Origin: Pedobacter cryoconitis
Lineage (GTDB): Bacteria; Bacteroidota; Bacteroidia; Sphingobacteriales; Sphingobacteriaceae
Direction: 5' to 3'
Length of the DNA stretch: 64,000 bases
NCBI RefSeq assembly: GCF_014207135.1
Contig: NZ_JACHCC010000008.1
Location: forward strand, 308,918-372,917
Shown here: positions 16,048-25,214 of the stretch, piece after piece
How the letters are laid out: each line of letters begins with the position of its first letter
Numbering within the stretch: the stretch's first letter is position 1
Translations under genes and position numbers: made by a program
Notes under the pieces: generated by a model
The model's input: the letters and a program-made list of their open reading frames with translations, nothing else
The model's database searches: none
What the model was told of the DNA's origin: nothing

Positions 16048-17468
16048 TATCCTGTAGCTTTCAAAATAAAGTCAACAATAGATTGCGGATTGGGAAGACT
16101 ATGTGGATGATGTTTGCCTTCTGGCTTATGGATCAACTGAATATTTCCACCCGCAGCCTTTATTTTCTCTACAAAAGGAAGGCTGTTTTCTGCCATCGGA
16201 ACCACTTCATCAAGATCTCCACAAACGTGCAACATCGGATACTTACCCTTCACTATGGCCGCAATCTGATCTATCGGGCTGCCTTTAAAGCCCACAGCTT
16301 CTGACTCCTCCTGAAAACCATAATCTTTTAAAAATAATGCCCAGTTCTCTTTGCTTCCAGGCCCCTTACCTTTTCCACCGGGCCAGCTTTTAAGGTCTAA
16401 TACCGGATTATCGGCGTACACACAGGCCACCTTTTCAGGATTAGCTGCCGCCCAATTGTACACATACACCCCACCTCTGCTCATTCCTTCCATAACCGCC
16501 TTTTGCGCGAAACCCATCTTCCTTAAATAAGCGTAAAAATCATTCCAGATTGCAATGGATTCCTGATTTCCAAACAACTCCGCAACATCGCAATAAACGA
16601 CATGAAAACCGCGTTCCAGCAAAGCAATATCCGTTTGTGGCTCATGGCCATAAAATCTTGCCCTCCAAATCCAGGGCATTCCCTTTGCCACCAGCTTTGG
16701 CCTTACAATTTTAGCCTTACGACCCTTAAAAAGAAAACTCAGTTCCTCATAGCCAAAAAATGAATTCTTTTTGACCTCCATTTTGAGCTGCCCCGAAAAG
16801 TCTTTTCCCGCTTTTGTTGGCTGAAGGATAAAGGCTTTTAAACGCTCCGCAATAAAGCAGTCTCCAAGGGCATTGGGATGAATCTTATCCGCCAGTAAAG
16901 CCTCCTTATCCGAAAACAAGGAATAAAGATCAATCAGCTCCAAATCTTCTTCATAAGCAATTTTTTGTACCGAAGGCATCAGGCTATCCCTGAGATAAGT
17001 CCCGGAAATCCCAAATTGCGTATCAGAAAATGCTTTAACAGGAAGCAGTAAAACCACCCTTGGCCTTGACGTTAATCCCCGAAAAATATGGATCATCTCT
17101 TTATAGTCCTTTACAAAATTGACCATTTGCGCCCTATTGATCTGCTTGCTGTCATTCGTCCCCAGCTTGATAAAAACCAGATTCGGACTGGAGTTCAACA
17201 CTTGTTGGTACTCCGGCGTTTTCCAATAAGGCTTATTCCCATTTTTAAGCATGGTCGCACCGCTTACACCAAAATTCAAGACCTCATAAGCGGGACCAAG
17301 TAAGGCCTGCAATTGCGCAGGATAAGATTCCTTTGCAGGGTCTTTCAAACCAGAACCAAAAGTAATGCTGTTTCCTACACATACAACACGGGTTTTCGAC
17401 TGTGCATCCCCCTCATTCCCAAGCCCTAGAAACAAACATATAAAGAGCAGCTTAAAGAAAATATTCAT
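16044..17468 (-). CDS. Two-domain esterase: SGNH hydrolase plus alpha/beta hydrolase
   Basis: 474 residues with a signal peptide (about 1-22). Residues about 27-220 are an SGNH/GDSL hydrolase: GNSITFG (block I Ser), GTNDS (block III) and DKIHPN (block V Asp/His). Residues about 235-474 are an alpha/beta hydrolase with GMSRGG (Ser nucleophile), CGDLDEVVP (Asp) and GKHHPHS (His). Two esterases in one secreted chain suggest removal of two kinds of acyl group, or acyl groups at different sites, from the glycan. It is the last gene of the polysaccharide operon. Confidence 0.85.
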   Translation of the reverse strand: MNIFFKLLFICLFLGLGNEGDAQSKTRVVCVGNSITFGSGLKDPAKESYPAQLQALLGPAYEVLNFGVSGATMLKNGNKPYWKTPEYQQVLNSSPNLVFIKLGTNDSKQINRAQMVNFVKDYKEMIHIFRGLTSRPRVVLLLPVKAFSDTQFGISGTYLRDSLMPSVQKIAYEEDLELIDLYSLFSDKEALLADKIHPNALGDCFIAERLKAFILQPTKAGKDFSGQLKMEVKKNSFFGYEELSFLFKGRKAKIVRPKLVAKGMPWIWRARFYGHEPQTDIALLERGFHVVYCDVAELFGNQESIAIWNDFYAYLRKMGFAQKAVMEGMSRGGVYVYNWAAANPEKVACVYADNPVLDLKSWPGGKGKGPGSKENWALFLKDYGFQEESEAVGFKGSPIDQIAAIVKGKYPMLHVCGDLDEVVPMAENSLPFVEKIKAAGGNIQLIHKPEGKHHPHSLPNPQSIVDFILKATGY

Positions 17469-17479
17469 GTAAATCAGTT

Positions 17480-19012
17480 TTATTTGGTCTGTGCGATGTT
17501 GGTTCCTTTCTGCCTCAACTCCAGCTGTGCCTCAAATAAAGATAATGGCAACACGCGTTTTCCCTGCGACTCATTGACACCTGCCTTTTCAAAAGTCACC
17601 GCCCTATCCGAAGTAAAGCCAACTAAAATAGGCGCAGCAATCGTATAATTCCTTCTCCTGCTCATATCCCAGAAATTGTAATGCTGATCTTTCACCGATT
17701 CATGCTGAAAATTCCACAGCACCAATTCCTTACCGTGATGCGGATGCCCCCCTTCAGGGCCACCAAGATTATAGAAAACTCCACCTTTAATGTCATCGTA
17801 AAGCGTTGCATAAGGCTGTCCCGAATGAATGTCAAAGTTCTGATCCTGCCCTAAACTACATTTCGTGATGACCGTTCCCACCGCACTATAGCCTGTTCCT
17901 GCACCATGATGATGCGCCCCATTGAAAGAACAATTTCTGATCAACACCCCATATCCGGTACGTGCATGTATGGACGCATGCCCCTTTTTGCCTCTAAAAT
18001 GCGTGTTTTCGATGGTGATGCGATACCCGGAACGGATAAAAACCCCCTCATTGAGATCATGAAACTCACAATTCCTGATCCAGCTATCCTTGAGGTATTC
18101 CATTCCAACCGCCTCATAGGCATAATCATGAATCTGATTCTTATGATGGATGAATTCCTCAGGGTAATTTTTCCAGTTGCTGGAGAACAAAATATCCTCC
18201 ACACCACATTCAGAGATAGAATTATAATTTTCTATATCCCAGCTGCCACTCTTCACCATTTGAATATCCAAGTGAATCGGATTCTTAAAAGTCACCTGAT
18301 TTCCTTCAATCTTTTCGATGGTATGAATCTCATAAATCTGCATTCCTCCAGGATTGCCAAACAACCTTGTCCATTGTGGTTTTAAGTCGAGGGGCGCAAA
18401 ATACAACTTCGTAAATTCTTCCGTCCGGTGTCGGATCACCACATCCTGACCCACCTTTAACTTTTTCACATCCTGAACCATCAGGGCATAGGTTTCCCTT
18501 CCTGCACCGGCCACAATAGTGGTTAATTTTTTCTGTCCTCCGGCTGCCGGTTGAAACAAGAACTGGCGACCATGAATCCGCATATTCGCCTGATAAATTT
18601 CAGTTCCTCCCGCAGTACTACCAGCACCTTTCAATACGATACCGCTTTTACTAATCCTAATCTGTTTCGTCGAATCATTATCCGCGGCAATCAGGTACTT
18701 GCCCCGGGAGAACTGTACAATTCCACCTCCAGGGTTGGCTTCCGCTGCATCCACCGCTTTCTGAATAGCATCATCATCATAACCCTCATCATTGGGAATC
18801 GCCCCGTAATCATCCACCTTAAATACTTTCTTGCCCGACAAATCAGGCAGGTTCTTTTCAGACCAGTGGTATCCGGCATAAGAGAAATCCGGAAGGACAG
18901 GCGTTTTTCCCTGCTTTTTTGCCTGCACAAAGTCCGTCCACAAGGGCGCGACATTCTGTGCTTTACTGGCGATAGCCATACATAGTAAAGGAATAAGGAT
19001 AGTTCTTTTCAT
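17480..19012 (-). CDS. Secreted beta-helix protein, DUF4955-like putative lyase
   Basis: 510 residues with a signal peptide (about 1-18). VDDYGAIPNDEGYDDDAIQ (around 67-85) is the pectate-lyase-superfamily start, followed by right-handed beta-helix repeats to about 430, including HHHGAGTGYSAVG and GGPEGGHPHHGKE. The late histidine-rich loops and C-terminal part resemble DUF4955 proteins of Bacteroidota polysaccharide loci. Probably a periplasmic or surface lyase or hydrolase acting on uronic-acid chains; catalytic residues cannot be named. It sits 11 bases before the esterase gene. Confidence 0.7.
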   Translation of the reverse strand: MKRTILIPLLCMAIASKAQNVAPLWTDFVQAKKQGKTPVLPDFSYAGYHWSEKNLPDLSGKKVFKVDDYGAIPNDEGYDDDAIQKAVDAAEANPGGGIVQFSRGKYLIAADNDSTKQIRISKSGIVLKGAGSTAGGTEIYQANMRIHGRQFLFQPAAGGQKKLTTIVAGAGRETYALMVQDVKKLKVGQDVVIRHRTEEFTKLYFAPLDLKPQWTRLFGNPGGMQIYEIHTIEKIEGNQVTFKNPIHLDIQMVKSGSWDIENYNSISECGVEDILFSSNWKNYPEEFIHHKNQIHDYAYEAVGMEYLKDSWIRNCEFHDLNEGVFIRSGYRITIENTHFRGKKGHASIHARTGYGVLIRNCSFNGAHHHGAGTGYSAVGTVITKCSLGQDQNFDIHSGQPYATLYDDIKGGVFYNLGGPEGGHPHHGKELVLWNFQHESVKDQHYNFWDMSRRRNYTIAAPILVGFTSDRAVTFEKAGVNESQGKRVLPLSLFEAQLELRQKGTNIAQTK

Positions 19013-19032
19013 AAGGATACAAGATATAACAA

Positions 19033-20367
19033 TTAAAAAAGAGGAAAATAAGTGTTCATTTTAGACCAGGAAGGGCCAATCTTTTCCTGCTCCCAGAATG
19101 GTTTAAATGCCGCCTGCCCAGGTTTTAGGTACAAACCATTCCCCATTTTATTCAGCAGCTGACTTTCCAACGCAAAGCCTTTCATTTGCGCAGCATGGTA
19201 GGATTTACTGAAAATCTCATTCCCTTCAAAGTTTATAGACACCTTTTCATCATACCATTTCAAGGGAGACACATCGCTCACCATGATGTTCTTCGCAAAA
19301 ACAGTATTTAATGCAGGAAGGTATCTCTGAGGATTATAACCCGCAGCAATCGCGAAAGGTTCTGTACAATTGACGATCAGGTTGTCTGTAATCACCGCAT
19401 TTTTCACCTGCCAATGACTCGTTAAAATAGGATTAGGTAATCCAGCCATGACAGAAATAGCCGCGCTAACACTCTTTCCGGTTAAATCCTGAAAGTAATT
19501 GTCATGCACACGATGACCTTCTCCAATGATCCTTACCCCACCTGTTCCAGGCTTTCCGTTGCCCAGAAAGAAGTTCCCATAGACTTCGGAATGATTGCCA
19601 TGTCTCAGCGTAAGCGTCGCCTTACACTCATAAAAAAGGTTGTTACGGATGGTATTCTTCCCTGATTTATTGGAAAGCGCTTCCAGTTCGCCATTACAAT
19701 GTTCAAAAATATTCTGCTCCACAGTGGTAAAAGAATCATACATCGACCAGGTACTGGTACCGATCCTGATGGTCTCTCCCCCATTCCTGCCCAGCTCCGG
19801 GCGTGGGCCAAAATAATTATGGTCAATCTGATGGTAATTCGGTTTTTCCGAAAGCCACACAACCATCGTTACCCCCTGATGGCGCTTACCTTTGAAAAAG
19901 CAATGGTCTACACGGTGATGGCTTCCCCTTAAGGAAACCCATCGGTAATCCACCTTTTCATCCGCGTTGTTGTAATCCACAACAGCGGTATTCGTTAGCC
20001 TGCACCAGGAAGATTGTTCCGAGAAGCCGATAACATCACCGGCAGTCAAAAAGCCATTGGCAAAGGACAATCCGTCAACCACCAACCAGGAACCATCGAT
20101 CTGCAGACTGGAACTTCCATTCAACACTACTTTTCCTGGATGTAGGGTAGTTAAAACAATGGGACGCGCTTTGGTCCCATTGCCTTTAAAAACAATTTGC
20201 TGATCCTTCCATTCGCCTTCCTCAAGAAGGATCCTGTCGCCGGGAGCTAAGGTTAAAGCGTCCAGTTCTTTTGCAGAACGGATGTGATAATCTTTTGCCT
20301 CGGCGCCGGAGGCTATGATAAAAAATAGCGCAACACTGAAAAATATAACTTTATAACTCATCAACAT
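19033..20367 (-). CDS. Polysaccharide lyase family 6 (chondroitinase B/alginate lyase type)
   Basis: 444 residues with a signal peptide (about 1-24). PL6 markers: NGGETIRIGTS, EHCNGELEALSNKSGKN with the likely catalytic Lys near residue 230, and ATLTLRHGN with the catalytic Arg near 253. PL6 enzymes cleave alginate or dermatan sulfate by beta-elimination; the true target here is unknown. The ATG at 20367 overlaps the fucosidase stop (TAATG), which supports translational coupling; a second ATG at 20361 is also possible. Confidence 0.85.
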   Translation of the reverse strand: MLMSYKVIFFSVALFFIIASGAEAKDYHIRSAKELDALTLAPGDRILLEEGEWKDQQIVFKGNGTKARPIVLTTLHPGKVVLNGSSSLQIDGSWLVVDGLSFANGFLTAGDVIGFSEQSSWCRLTNTAVVDYNNADEKVDYRWVSLRGSHHRVDHCFFKGKRHQGVTMVVWLSEKPNYHQIDHNYFGPRPELGRNGGETIRIGTSTWSMYDSFTTVEQNIFEHCNGELEALSNKSGKNTIRNNLFYECKATLTLRHGNHSEVYGNFFLGNGKPGTGGVRIIGEGHRVHDNYFQDLTGKSVSAAISVMAGLPNPILTSHWQVKNAVITDNLIVNCTEPFAIAAGYNPQRYLPALNTVFAKNIMVSDVSPLKWYDEKVSINFEGNEIFSKSYHAAQMKGFALESQLLNKMGNGLYLKPGQAAFKPFWEQEKIGPSWSKMNTYFPLF

Positions 20368-21806
20368 TAATCTAATGCACCGGTTTTCATTTCTTTCTTA
20401 GGGAGATCAGCACGCTGATGGTCGATCCTTCCTTCAAATTCCACACGAATCACAGCCGCCACCGCATCAGGTGCTATTTCAGGAACACGGATCAACAGAT
20501 CTCCACCTTTTGTCTCAGTACTGATTTTGCCCTTGCCCTTCGCTAAAAGTGATGCCGATAACACCTTATTCTTTACCCCAGGGATCAACAACTGCCCATC
20601 TTTAGGCCAGTTGAACACTGAAAAATAAAGCACAGTGCCTTTTTCACCTTCTTTCTTCGTGCAACGGCCCCAATCCAATGGTGCCAATGGGCTGGATTTC
20701 GTTCCATAAATCGCTTCACTATTCACTTTCATCCACTTTCCAATATCACTTAACCGTTGAACACTTTCCTCAGGAAAAGTACCATCAGGCTTAGGACCTA
20801 CATTCAACAGGTAATTTCCACCTTTTGAAGCAATGTCCGACAAATTGCGGATCAGTGTTTCACTGGATTTCCATTTATGGTCGGAAGTACGGAATCCCCA
20901 GGTACCATTCATTGTCATACAAGTTTCCCAATCCATGCCATCCAGTTCTGCCTGATTTGGAATCTTTTGCTCCGGAGTTTTAGTGTCTCCAGGGAAATTA
21001 GGTCTTTTCAAACGGTCGTTGGTAATGATATGTGGTTGTATTTTTAGCACATCCTGAAGTTTTAAAGCCGCTTCATCGGTCATATTTGTTGGGGTATCCC
21101 ACCAAAGTACAGCGATGTCACCATAGTTCGTCAACAGTTCTTTTACCTGTGGAACAGCTACCTCATCAATATACTGATCAAAAGTTTTGGTCTGCTGTGC
21201 AGGATCCCAATGTCCTTTATTTGCAAGGGTATAAGCGTCAATCTTTGTAGAATCAGGATTTGCCCATCCCTCTCTCATTTCTTTTCTCGCTGCCGAACCT
21301 CCTGGATTGTTCCAATCCTGCGCCTGAGAATAATAGAAACCCAGCTTAATGCCGTATTTCTTACAAGCCTCGGCCAGTGGCTTCAATAGGTCTTTACCAT
21401 AAGGTGTAGCATCAGTGATGTCCCATTTACTGGCTTTAGAATTGAACAAGGCGAAACCATCATGATGTTTAGCGGTGATAATCAGGTACTTCATACCTGC
21501 ATCTTTCGCCATTCTCACCCAGGCATCCGGATCATACTTCACCGGATTAAAGCTTTTTGCCATTTCCTGATACTCCGAAACCGGAATCTTAGATCTGTTC
21601 ATGATCCATTCTGCGCCACCACGGCGTTGCTCCTGTCCCTTATATACTCCGGCAAACTGCGCGTAAACTCCCCAGTGGATAAACATGCCAAATTTGGCTT
21701 CTCTCCACCAGGCCATCCGCTCATCTTTAGAGAGGGTACGCTGACCATGAGCCAGCTGGATAAAAAAAGAAAATGCTATAAGTAGCAATAAAGATATTTT
21801 ACGCAT
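20367..21806 (-). CDS. Alpha-L-fucosidase, glycoside hydrolase family 29
   Basis: About 479 residues from the ATG at 21806, which gives the signal peptide MRKISLLLLIAFSFFIQLAH; longer starts lack one. GH29 features: WWREAKFGMFIHWGVYA near the start, ITAKHHDGFALF, GFYYSQAQDW, and AVLWWDTPTN with the nucleophile Asp near residue 235. It releases alpha-fucose in the periplasm. Its stop overlaps the next start. Presence of GH29 indicates fucose side groups on the glycan. Confidence 0.9.
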   Translation of the reverse strand: MRKISLLLLIAFSFFIQLAHGQRTLSKDERMAWWREAKFGMFIHWGVYAQFAGVYKGQEQRRGGAEWIMNRSKIPVSEYQEMAKSFNPVKYDPDAWVRMAKDAGMKYLIITAKHHDGFALFNSKASKWDITDATPYGKDLLKPLAEACKKYGIKLGFYYSQAQDWNNPGGSAARKEMREGWANPDSTKIDAYTLANKGHWDPAQQTKTFDQYIDEVAVPQVKELLTNYGDIAVLWWDTPTNMTDEAALKLQDVLKIQPHIITNDRLKRPNFPGDTKTPEQKIPNQAELDGMDWETCMTMNGTWGFRTSDHKWKSSETLIRNLSDIASKGGNYLLNVGPKPDGTFPEESVQRLSDIGKWMKVNSEAIYGTKSSPLAPLDWGRCTKKEGEKGTVLYFSVFNWPKDGQLLIPGVKNKVLSASLLAKGKGKISTETKGGDLLIRVPEIAPDAVAAVIRVEFEGRIDHQRADLPKKEMKTGALD

Positions 21807-21904
21807 AACGGTTTTGAATATTTGGTTTGGTCTCCTAATGTAGGGCATATTTGTCATCTCTTCAATTAGCTTCTGTTTCAGCAACATTATCCTGAAAACG
21901 CAAC

Positions 21905-22690
21905 TTATTGCGCAGCATCAGCATAAGTTGTACCGATCCTGATCTTTTTCACGTAATGCGTAACCGCAGCGGTATCACCGCCATAAACACCCCATTTAGG
22001 ATCACAGTCAGCTACATCCAGCGTTCTGCAAGTCAGCCTTTGTGTACCATTGGCGAGCGTTTGTTTCACGCCATTGTACCAGAATTCAATAAAGCCGACA
22101 CTCGCATCACGCGAAACTTTCATGCGGATCACAAAGCTCATCCAGGTATTCACCGGTAAGTTGATCGACCATGGCACCGTGGCTACATGATTATCGTCAA
22201 AATGTTGAAGCTCCAGTTTGCCGCTTTTCGTCCTCAGCATTAAAGGGTGGTTTTGAAGAGCGCCATCCGTAGGATAAGATTTCCATTGAAAAATCGCTTC
22301 TGTTTTTAAATCTGAGGGAATCAGCAATTTACTCGTCCAGCCGATATAGATCTCATCTCCTTCTACGGCCTGGTAGTTCTGCGCCCCATGTCCCTCCGTT
22401 CTATGGCTGTTTAAAGGCTTTAGAAACTTCCAGGTCAACACGCCCGTTTCATCCGTCAACGTGCTTACCGCTCCCGTGCCTTCGATATTGATGTTTTTCC
22501 AGACTTTGGCCGAGCCATTGCTGGCATCTCCGTTAAACAGCACAGAACTAGTCTGAACATCTCCGGACGTACTTTCCAGGGTCTTTGCATGAAGGGGGTT
22601 CTCCTCCACCTTTTCTGCTCCTTTTTTACAGTTAGACAATAACACAGTCCCACTCATCAGCACCACAAGCATCATTTGATTCTTTTTCAT
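21905..22690 (-). CDS. Lipoprotein polysaccharide lyase, heparin-lyase-I-like fold
   Basis: 261 residues. LLSNCKKG gives a lipobox with Cys near residue 20, so it is membrane-anchored and possibly surface-exposed. The mature part is a beta-jelly-roll of the Polysacc_lyas_I4 kind: HRTEGHGAQNYQ, GDEIYIGW, AIFQWKSYPT, NTWMSFVIRMKVS and GFIEFWYNG. Relatives include heparin lyase I (PL13) and glucuronan lyase (PL20). The target is most likely a glucuronate-containing chain; the exact family cannot be fixed by eye. Confidence 0.7.
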   Translation of the reverse strand: MKKNQMMLVVLMSGTVLLSNCKKGAEKVEENPLHAKTLESTSGDVQTSSVLFNGDASNGSAKVWKNINIEGTGAVSTLTDETGVLTWKFLKPLNSHRTEGHGAQNYQAVEGDEIYIGWTSKLLIPSDLKTEAIFQWKSYPTDGALQNHPLMLRTKSGKLELQHFDDNHVATVPWSINLPVNTWMSFVIRMKVSRDASVGFIEFWYNGVKQTLANGTQRLTCRTLDVADCDPKWGVYGGDTAAVTHYVKKIRIGTTYADAAQ

Positions 22691-22753
22691 AAAGTTTATT
22701 TATAGGGTTAAGTATTTGGTTAATTCTTGTTAGTGCCTACCGCGAAAAGAAGC

Positions 22754-23938
22754 TTATTTCAGCTGATTCACTCTGTGTAGGGCTTCCATATAGTAATAAT
22801 CCGCATAAGAAAGTGGTACATCCACTTCAGAATTGGAAGGTTTAGAACCCGTGCTGCCGATCAGGATAAATCCACCATTTGTACCTACAGGAGCCGTGTA
22901 TTTGTTGGCCATGCTATTCATCATCAGGTTTGCTTTTTCCAGGTATACTTTCTTTTGATCACTATACTCACTCAATTCATACAGAGCAGAAGCAATCACA
23001 GCTGCCGCAGAAACATCACGGGGTTCATTAGGAATATTTGGCGCATTGAAGTCCCAGTAAGGAACCAGATCCTTTGGCATATTTGGATGATTCAGGATAA
23101 AAGCAGCAATGTTTTCCGCCTGCCTTAAATAAACCGGATCTTTAGTGAAACGGTAACACATTGTATAACCATACAAAGCCCATCCCTGTCCTCTCGACCA
23201 GGCCGACTCATGGCTATATCCCTGATGTGTATTCTTTTTCAAAACTACTCCGGTTTGAGGATCGTAGTCAATCACATGGTAAGAACTGTAATCCGGGCGA
23301 AAATGGTTCTTCATAGTCGTATTGGCATGGCTCACCGCAATCCTATAATAGGTAGAATCCCCGCCTAATTTTGTCGCTTCGAACAGTAATTCCAGGTTCA
23401 TCATATTGTCGATAATCACTGGGTTTACCCATTTATCCCGACTGTGATCCCAGGATAAAATCACCCCTGTTTTAGGGTTAAAGCGTGTCGCCAGCTTCTT
23501 TGCTGATTCCAAAATGACCTCTTTATAATGGGCATCTTTTAGTATCCGGTATCCTGTACCAATGCTACAATACACCTTGAATCCCATATCATGAGTCGTG
23601 CCATTCAGTTTTTCCTTTTCAATAGGTGCAGAGAACTTTTTAGCCTCCTTCATCCATTCCTGCTGATGGTTGTATTCATATAAAAACCAAAGCACTCCCG
23701 GAAAGAAACCACTCGTCCAATCCTTTGAAGCCACCAGCCTCAGTTTTCCATTTTCTGTAGTTCTGGGCGAAACCAATGCCGGATTTCCGGAATGGTGCTT
23801 CGCTTCATCAACCTGCTTCAACATGTATTCCGTTTGTTCGGCAGCAAGCTTAAATACCTTTTTAACATTCGGCTTTTGGGCAGAAGTGCTGGTATGCAGC
23901 AGTGAAAGAGCTAATACAGTAAAAAAGTATCTTTTCAT
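22754..23938 (-). CDS. Unsaturated glucuronyl hydrolase, GH88
   Basis: 394 residues with a signal peptide (about 1-20). GH88 features: SKDWTSGFFPGVLW, THDMGFKVYCS with an essential Asp near 116, PVIIDNMMNLELLF with the second Asp near 176, and ESAWSRGQGWALYGY. It removes the unsaturated uronic acid left at the end of oligosaccharides by lyases, so it is the natural next step after the lyases encoded beside it. It is periplasmic. Confidence 0.92.
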   Translation of the reverse strand: MKRYFFTVLALSLLHTSTSAQKPNVKKVFKLAAEQTEYMLKQVDEAKHHSGNPALVSPRTTENGKLRLVASKDWTSGFFPGVLWFLYEYNHQQEWMKEAKKFSAPIEKEKLNGTTHDMGFKVYCSIGTGYRILKDAHYKEVILESAKKLATRFNPKTGVILSWDHSRDKWVNPVIIDNMMNLELLFEATKLGGDSTYYRIAVSHANTTMKNHFRPDYSSYHVIDYDPQTGVVLKKNTHQGYSHESAWSRGQGWALYGYTMCYRFTKDPVYLRQAENIAAFILNHPNMPKDLVPYWDFNAPNIPNEPRDVSAAAVIASALYELSEYSDQKKVYLEKANLMMNSMANKYTAPVGTNGGFILIGSTGSKPSNSEVDVPLSYADYYYMEALHRVNQLK

Positions 23939-24029
23939 AATTCTAATATTTTATAGACAATAATTTTTTTGCCACCTGACTAAAACTATAACCAGTGGTC
24001 AGGGCCAACGAGAGCAATATAAAAGCCGG

Positions 24030-25214
24030 CTAATTGAGCCAGATCAATGGATTGCGAACCGGCAAGTTCCTAATCACCTCTTCTACTGTTGGCTCATGAT
24101 CCAGTTTCTGCCAGGTTTGCAACCATTCTTTCTGCTGAAAAGCATCAGCAGCAAAAATTAAGAAAGGTTGTGCGACCGGCCAATTCTCCCAATGCATCAC
24201 ATCAGGCTTTAAAGGCCATTTACTTTTATCTTTTACAAAGGGGTAGAAATACGTCACTCCTTTTTTAATGGATTTTCCATCGGTAGTTTCGTAAGTCCAA
24301 AGGTTATCAGAAGGAGTAGAAAGAATCTGACAAAGGGTAGTCATTGCATCCAGGTTAAATACAGAATAACCATAAGGTTTGGTACGTGACAACTCCCTTG
24401 GGAAACTACCATCAGCGGCCATCTGGTTCGGTAAGAGTACTTTTTTATAGCGATCCTTAGCGAAATCCAGCAGTTGCTGATTTCTGGTAAGTTTGGCAAA
24501 TGAAGCCAGCTGCATGGTGAAGCAGGTACCATGGTTGTTTTCCGCTTTCATCTCATCTTTACCATAAGAATGTGTCATGAGCCAGTTCAGGTATTCCGAA
24601 AACCAATCCTTCACGCCATTAACCAATTCTTTATTCAGTACTTTCTGCATCACAAGGACACCCTGAGCAACTTCCATCAGCTGAATCGTGTCGATGATTC
24701 CAATACCACGGCCGGTGAATCTGCCCTTGATGGCTTGCGCAAATTGCAGGCTAGGATTCATCTTAGTTCCCTGACTGATAAACCAGGCTTTCAAATGAAC
24801 AGAGGCTTGTTTTGCATATTGCTCTTCACCGGTCAGGCGATAAGCGGAGGCCAATGCACCAATAATTTTACTAAACCGGATCATCGCCAAACGATGTGCA
24901 ACAAAGTTTTCAGGATTCGTCATCCCATCACGCTGAATATAAGGCCCATCCGGATTTTTAGGATCTGGCCACCAATAGTCCCCTTCAGAGAAAAAATCAT
25001 GAAGACCACCGGCAGATCTCGATGAACTTTCTGCAGTAACCGTTACCGGCTTTTGTTGCATGGCCCATTTTGCTGCTACCAGCACTGTCTTTCTTAAAGT
25101 CAGTTCCGCTTGTTTTTTGATCTCATCTTTTACCGGATTTTCCTTAGCATGGCCAACAAAGCCAACCAATAGCAATATCCCTGTAAAAACCTTCAGAATT
25201 ATTTTCTTCATCAT
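24030..25214 (-). CDS. Alginate-lyase-fold polysaccharide lyase (PF05426, possibly PL38)
   Basis: 394 residues with a signal peptide (about 1-23). The (alpha/alpha) toroid lyase pattern is clear: GDYWWPDPKNPDGPYIQRDG, LKAWFI, and AENNHGTCFTMQ near 225-236, which holds the Asn/His pair used by this fold. DGSFPRELSRTKPYGYSVFN carries the likely catalytic Tyr. Family members cleave alginate or glucuronan. The assignment to PL38 is a guess. Its ATG overlaps the GH31 stop by one base, so translation is probably coupled. Confidence 0.8.
   Translation of the reverse strand: MMKKIILKVFTGILLLVGFVGHAKENPVKDEIKKQAELTLRKTVLVAAKWAMQQKPVTVTAESSSRSAGGLHDFFSEGDYWWPDPKNPDGPYIQRDGMTNPENFVAHRLAMIRFSKIIGALASAYRLTGEEQYAKQASVHLKAWFISQGTKMNPSLQFAQAIKGRFTGRGIGIIDTIQLMEVAQGVLVMQKVLNKELVNGVKDWFSEYLNWLMTHSYGKDEMKAENNHGTCFTMQLASFAKLTRNQQLLDFAKDRYKKVLLPNQMAADGSFPRELSRTKPYGYSVFNLDAMTTLCQILSTPSDNLWTYETTDGKSIKKGVTYFYPFVKDKSKWPLKPDVMHWENWPVAQPFLIFAADAFQQKEWLQTWQKLDHEPTVEEVIRNLPVRNPLIWLN

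Noticed and set aside
17906..18385. A 159-codon plus-strand frame inside the beta-helix gene
   Set aside because: A shadow of the minus-strand gene, which has a signal peptide and family motifs along its length.
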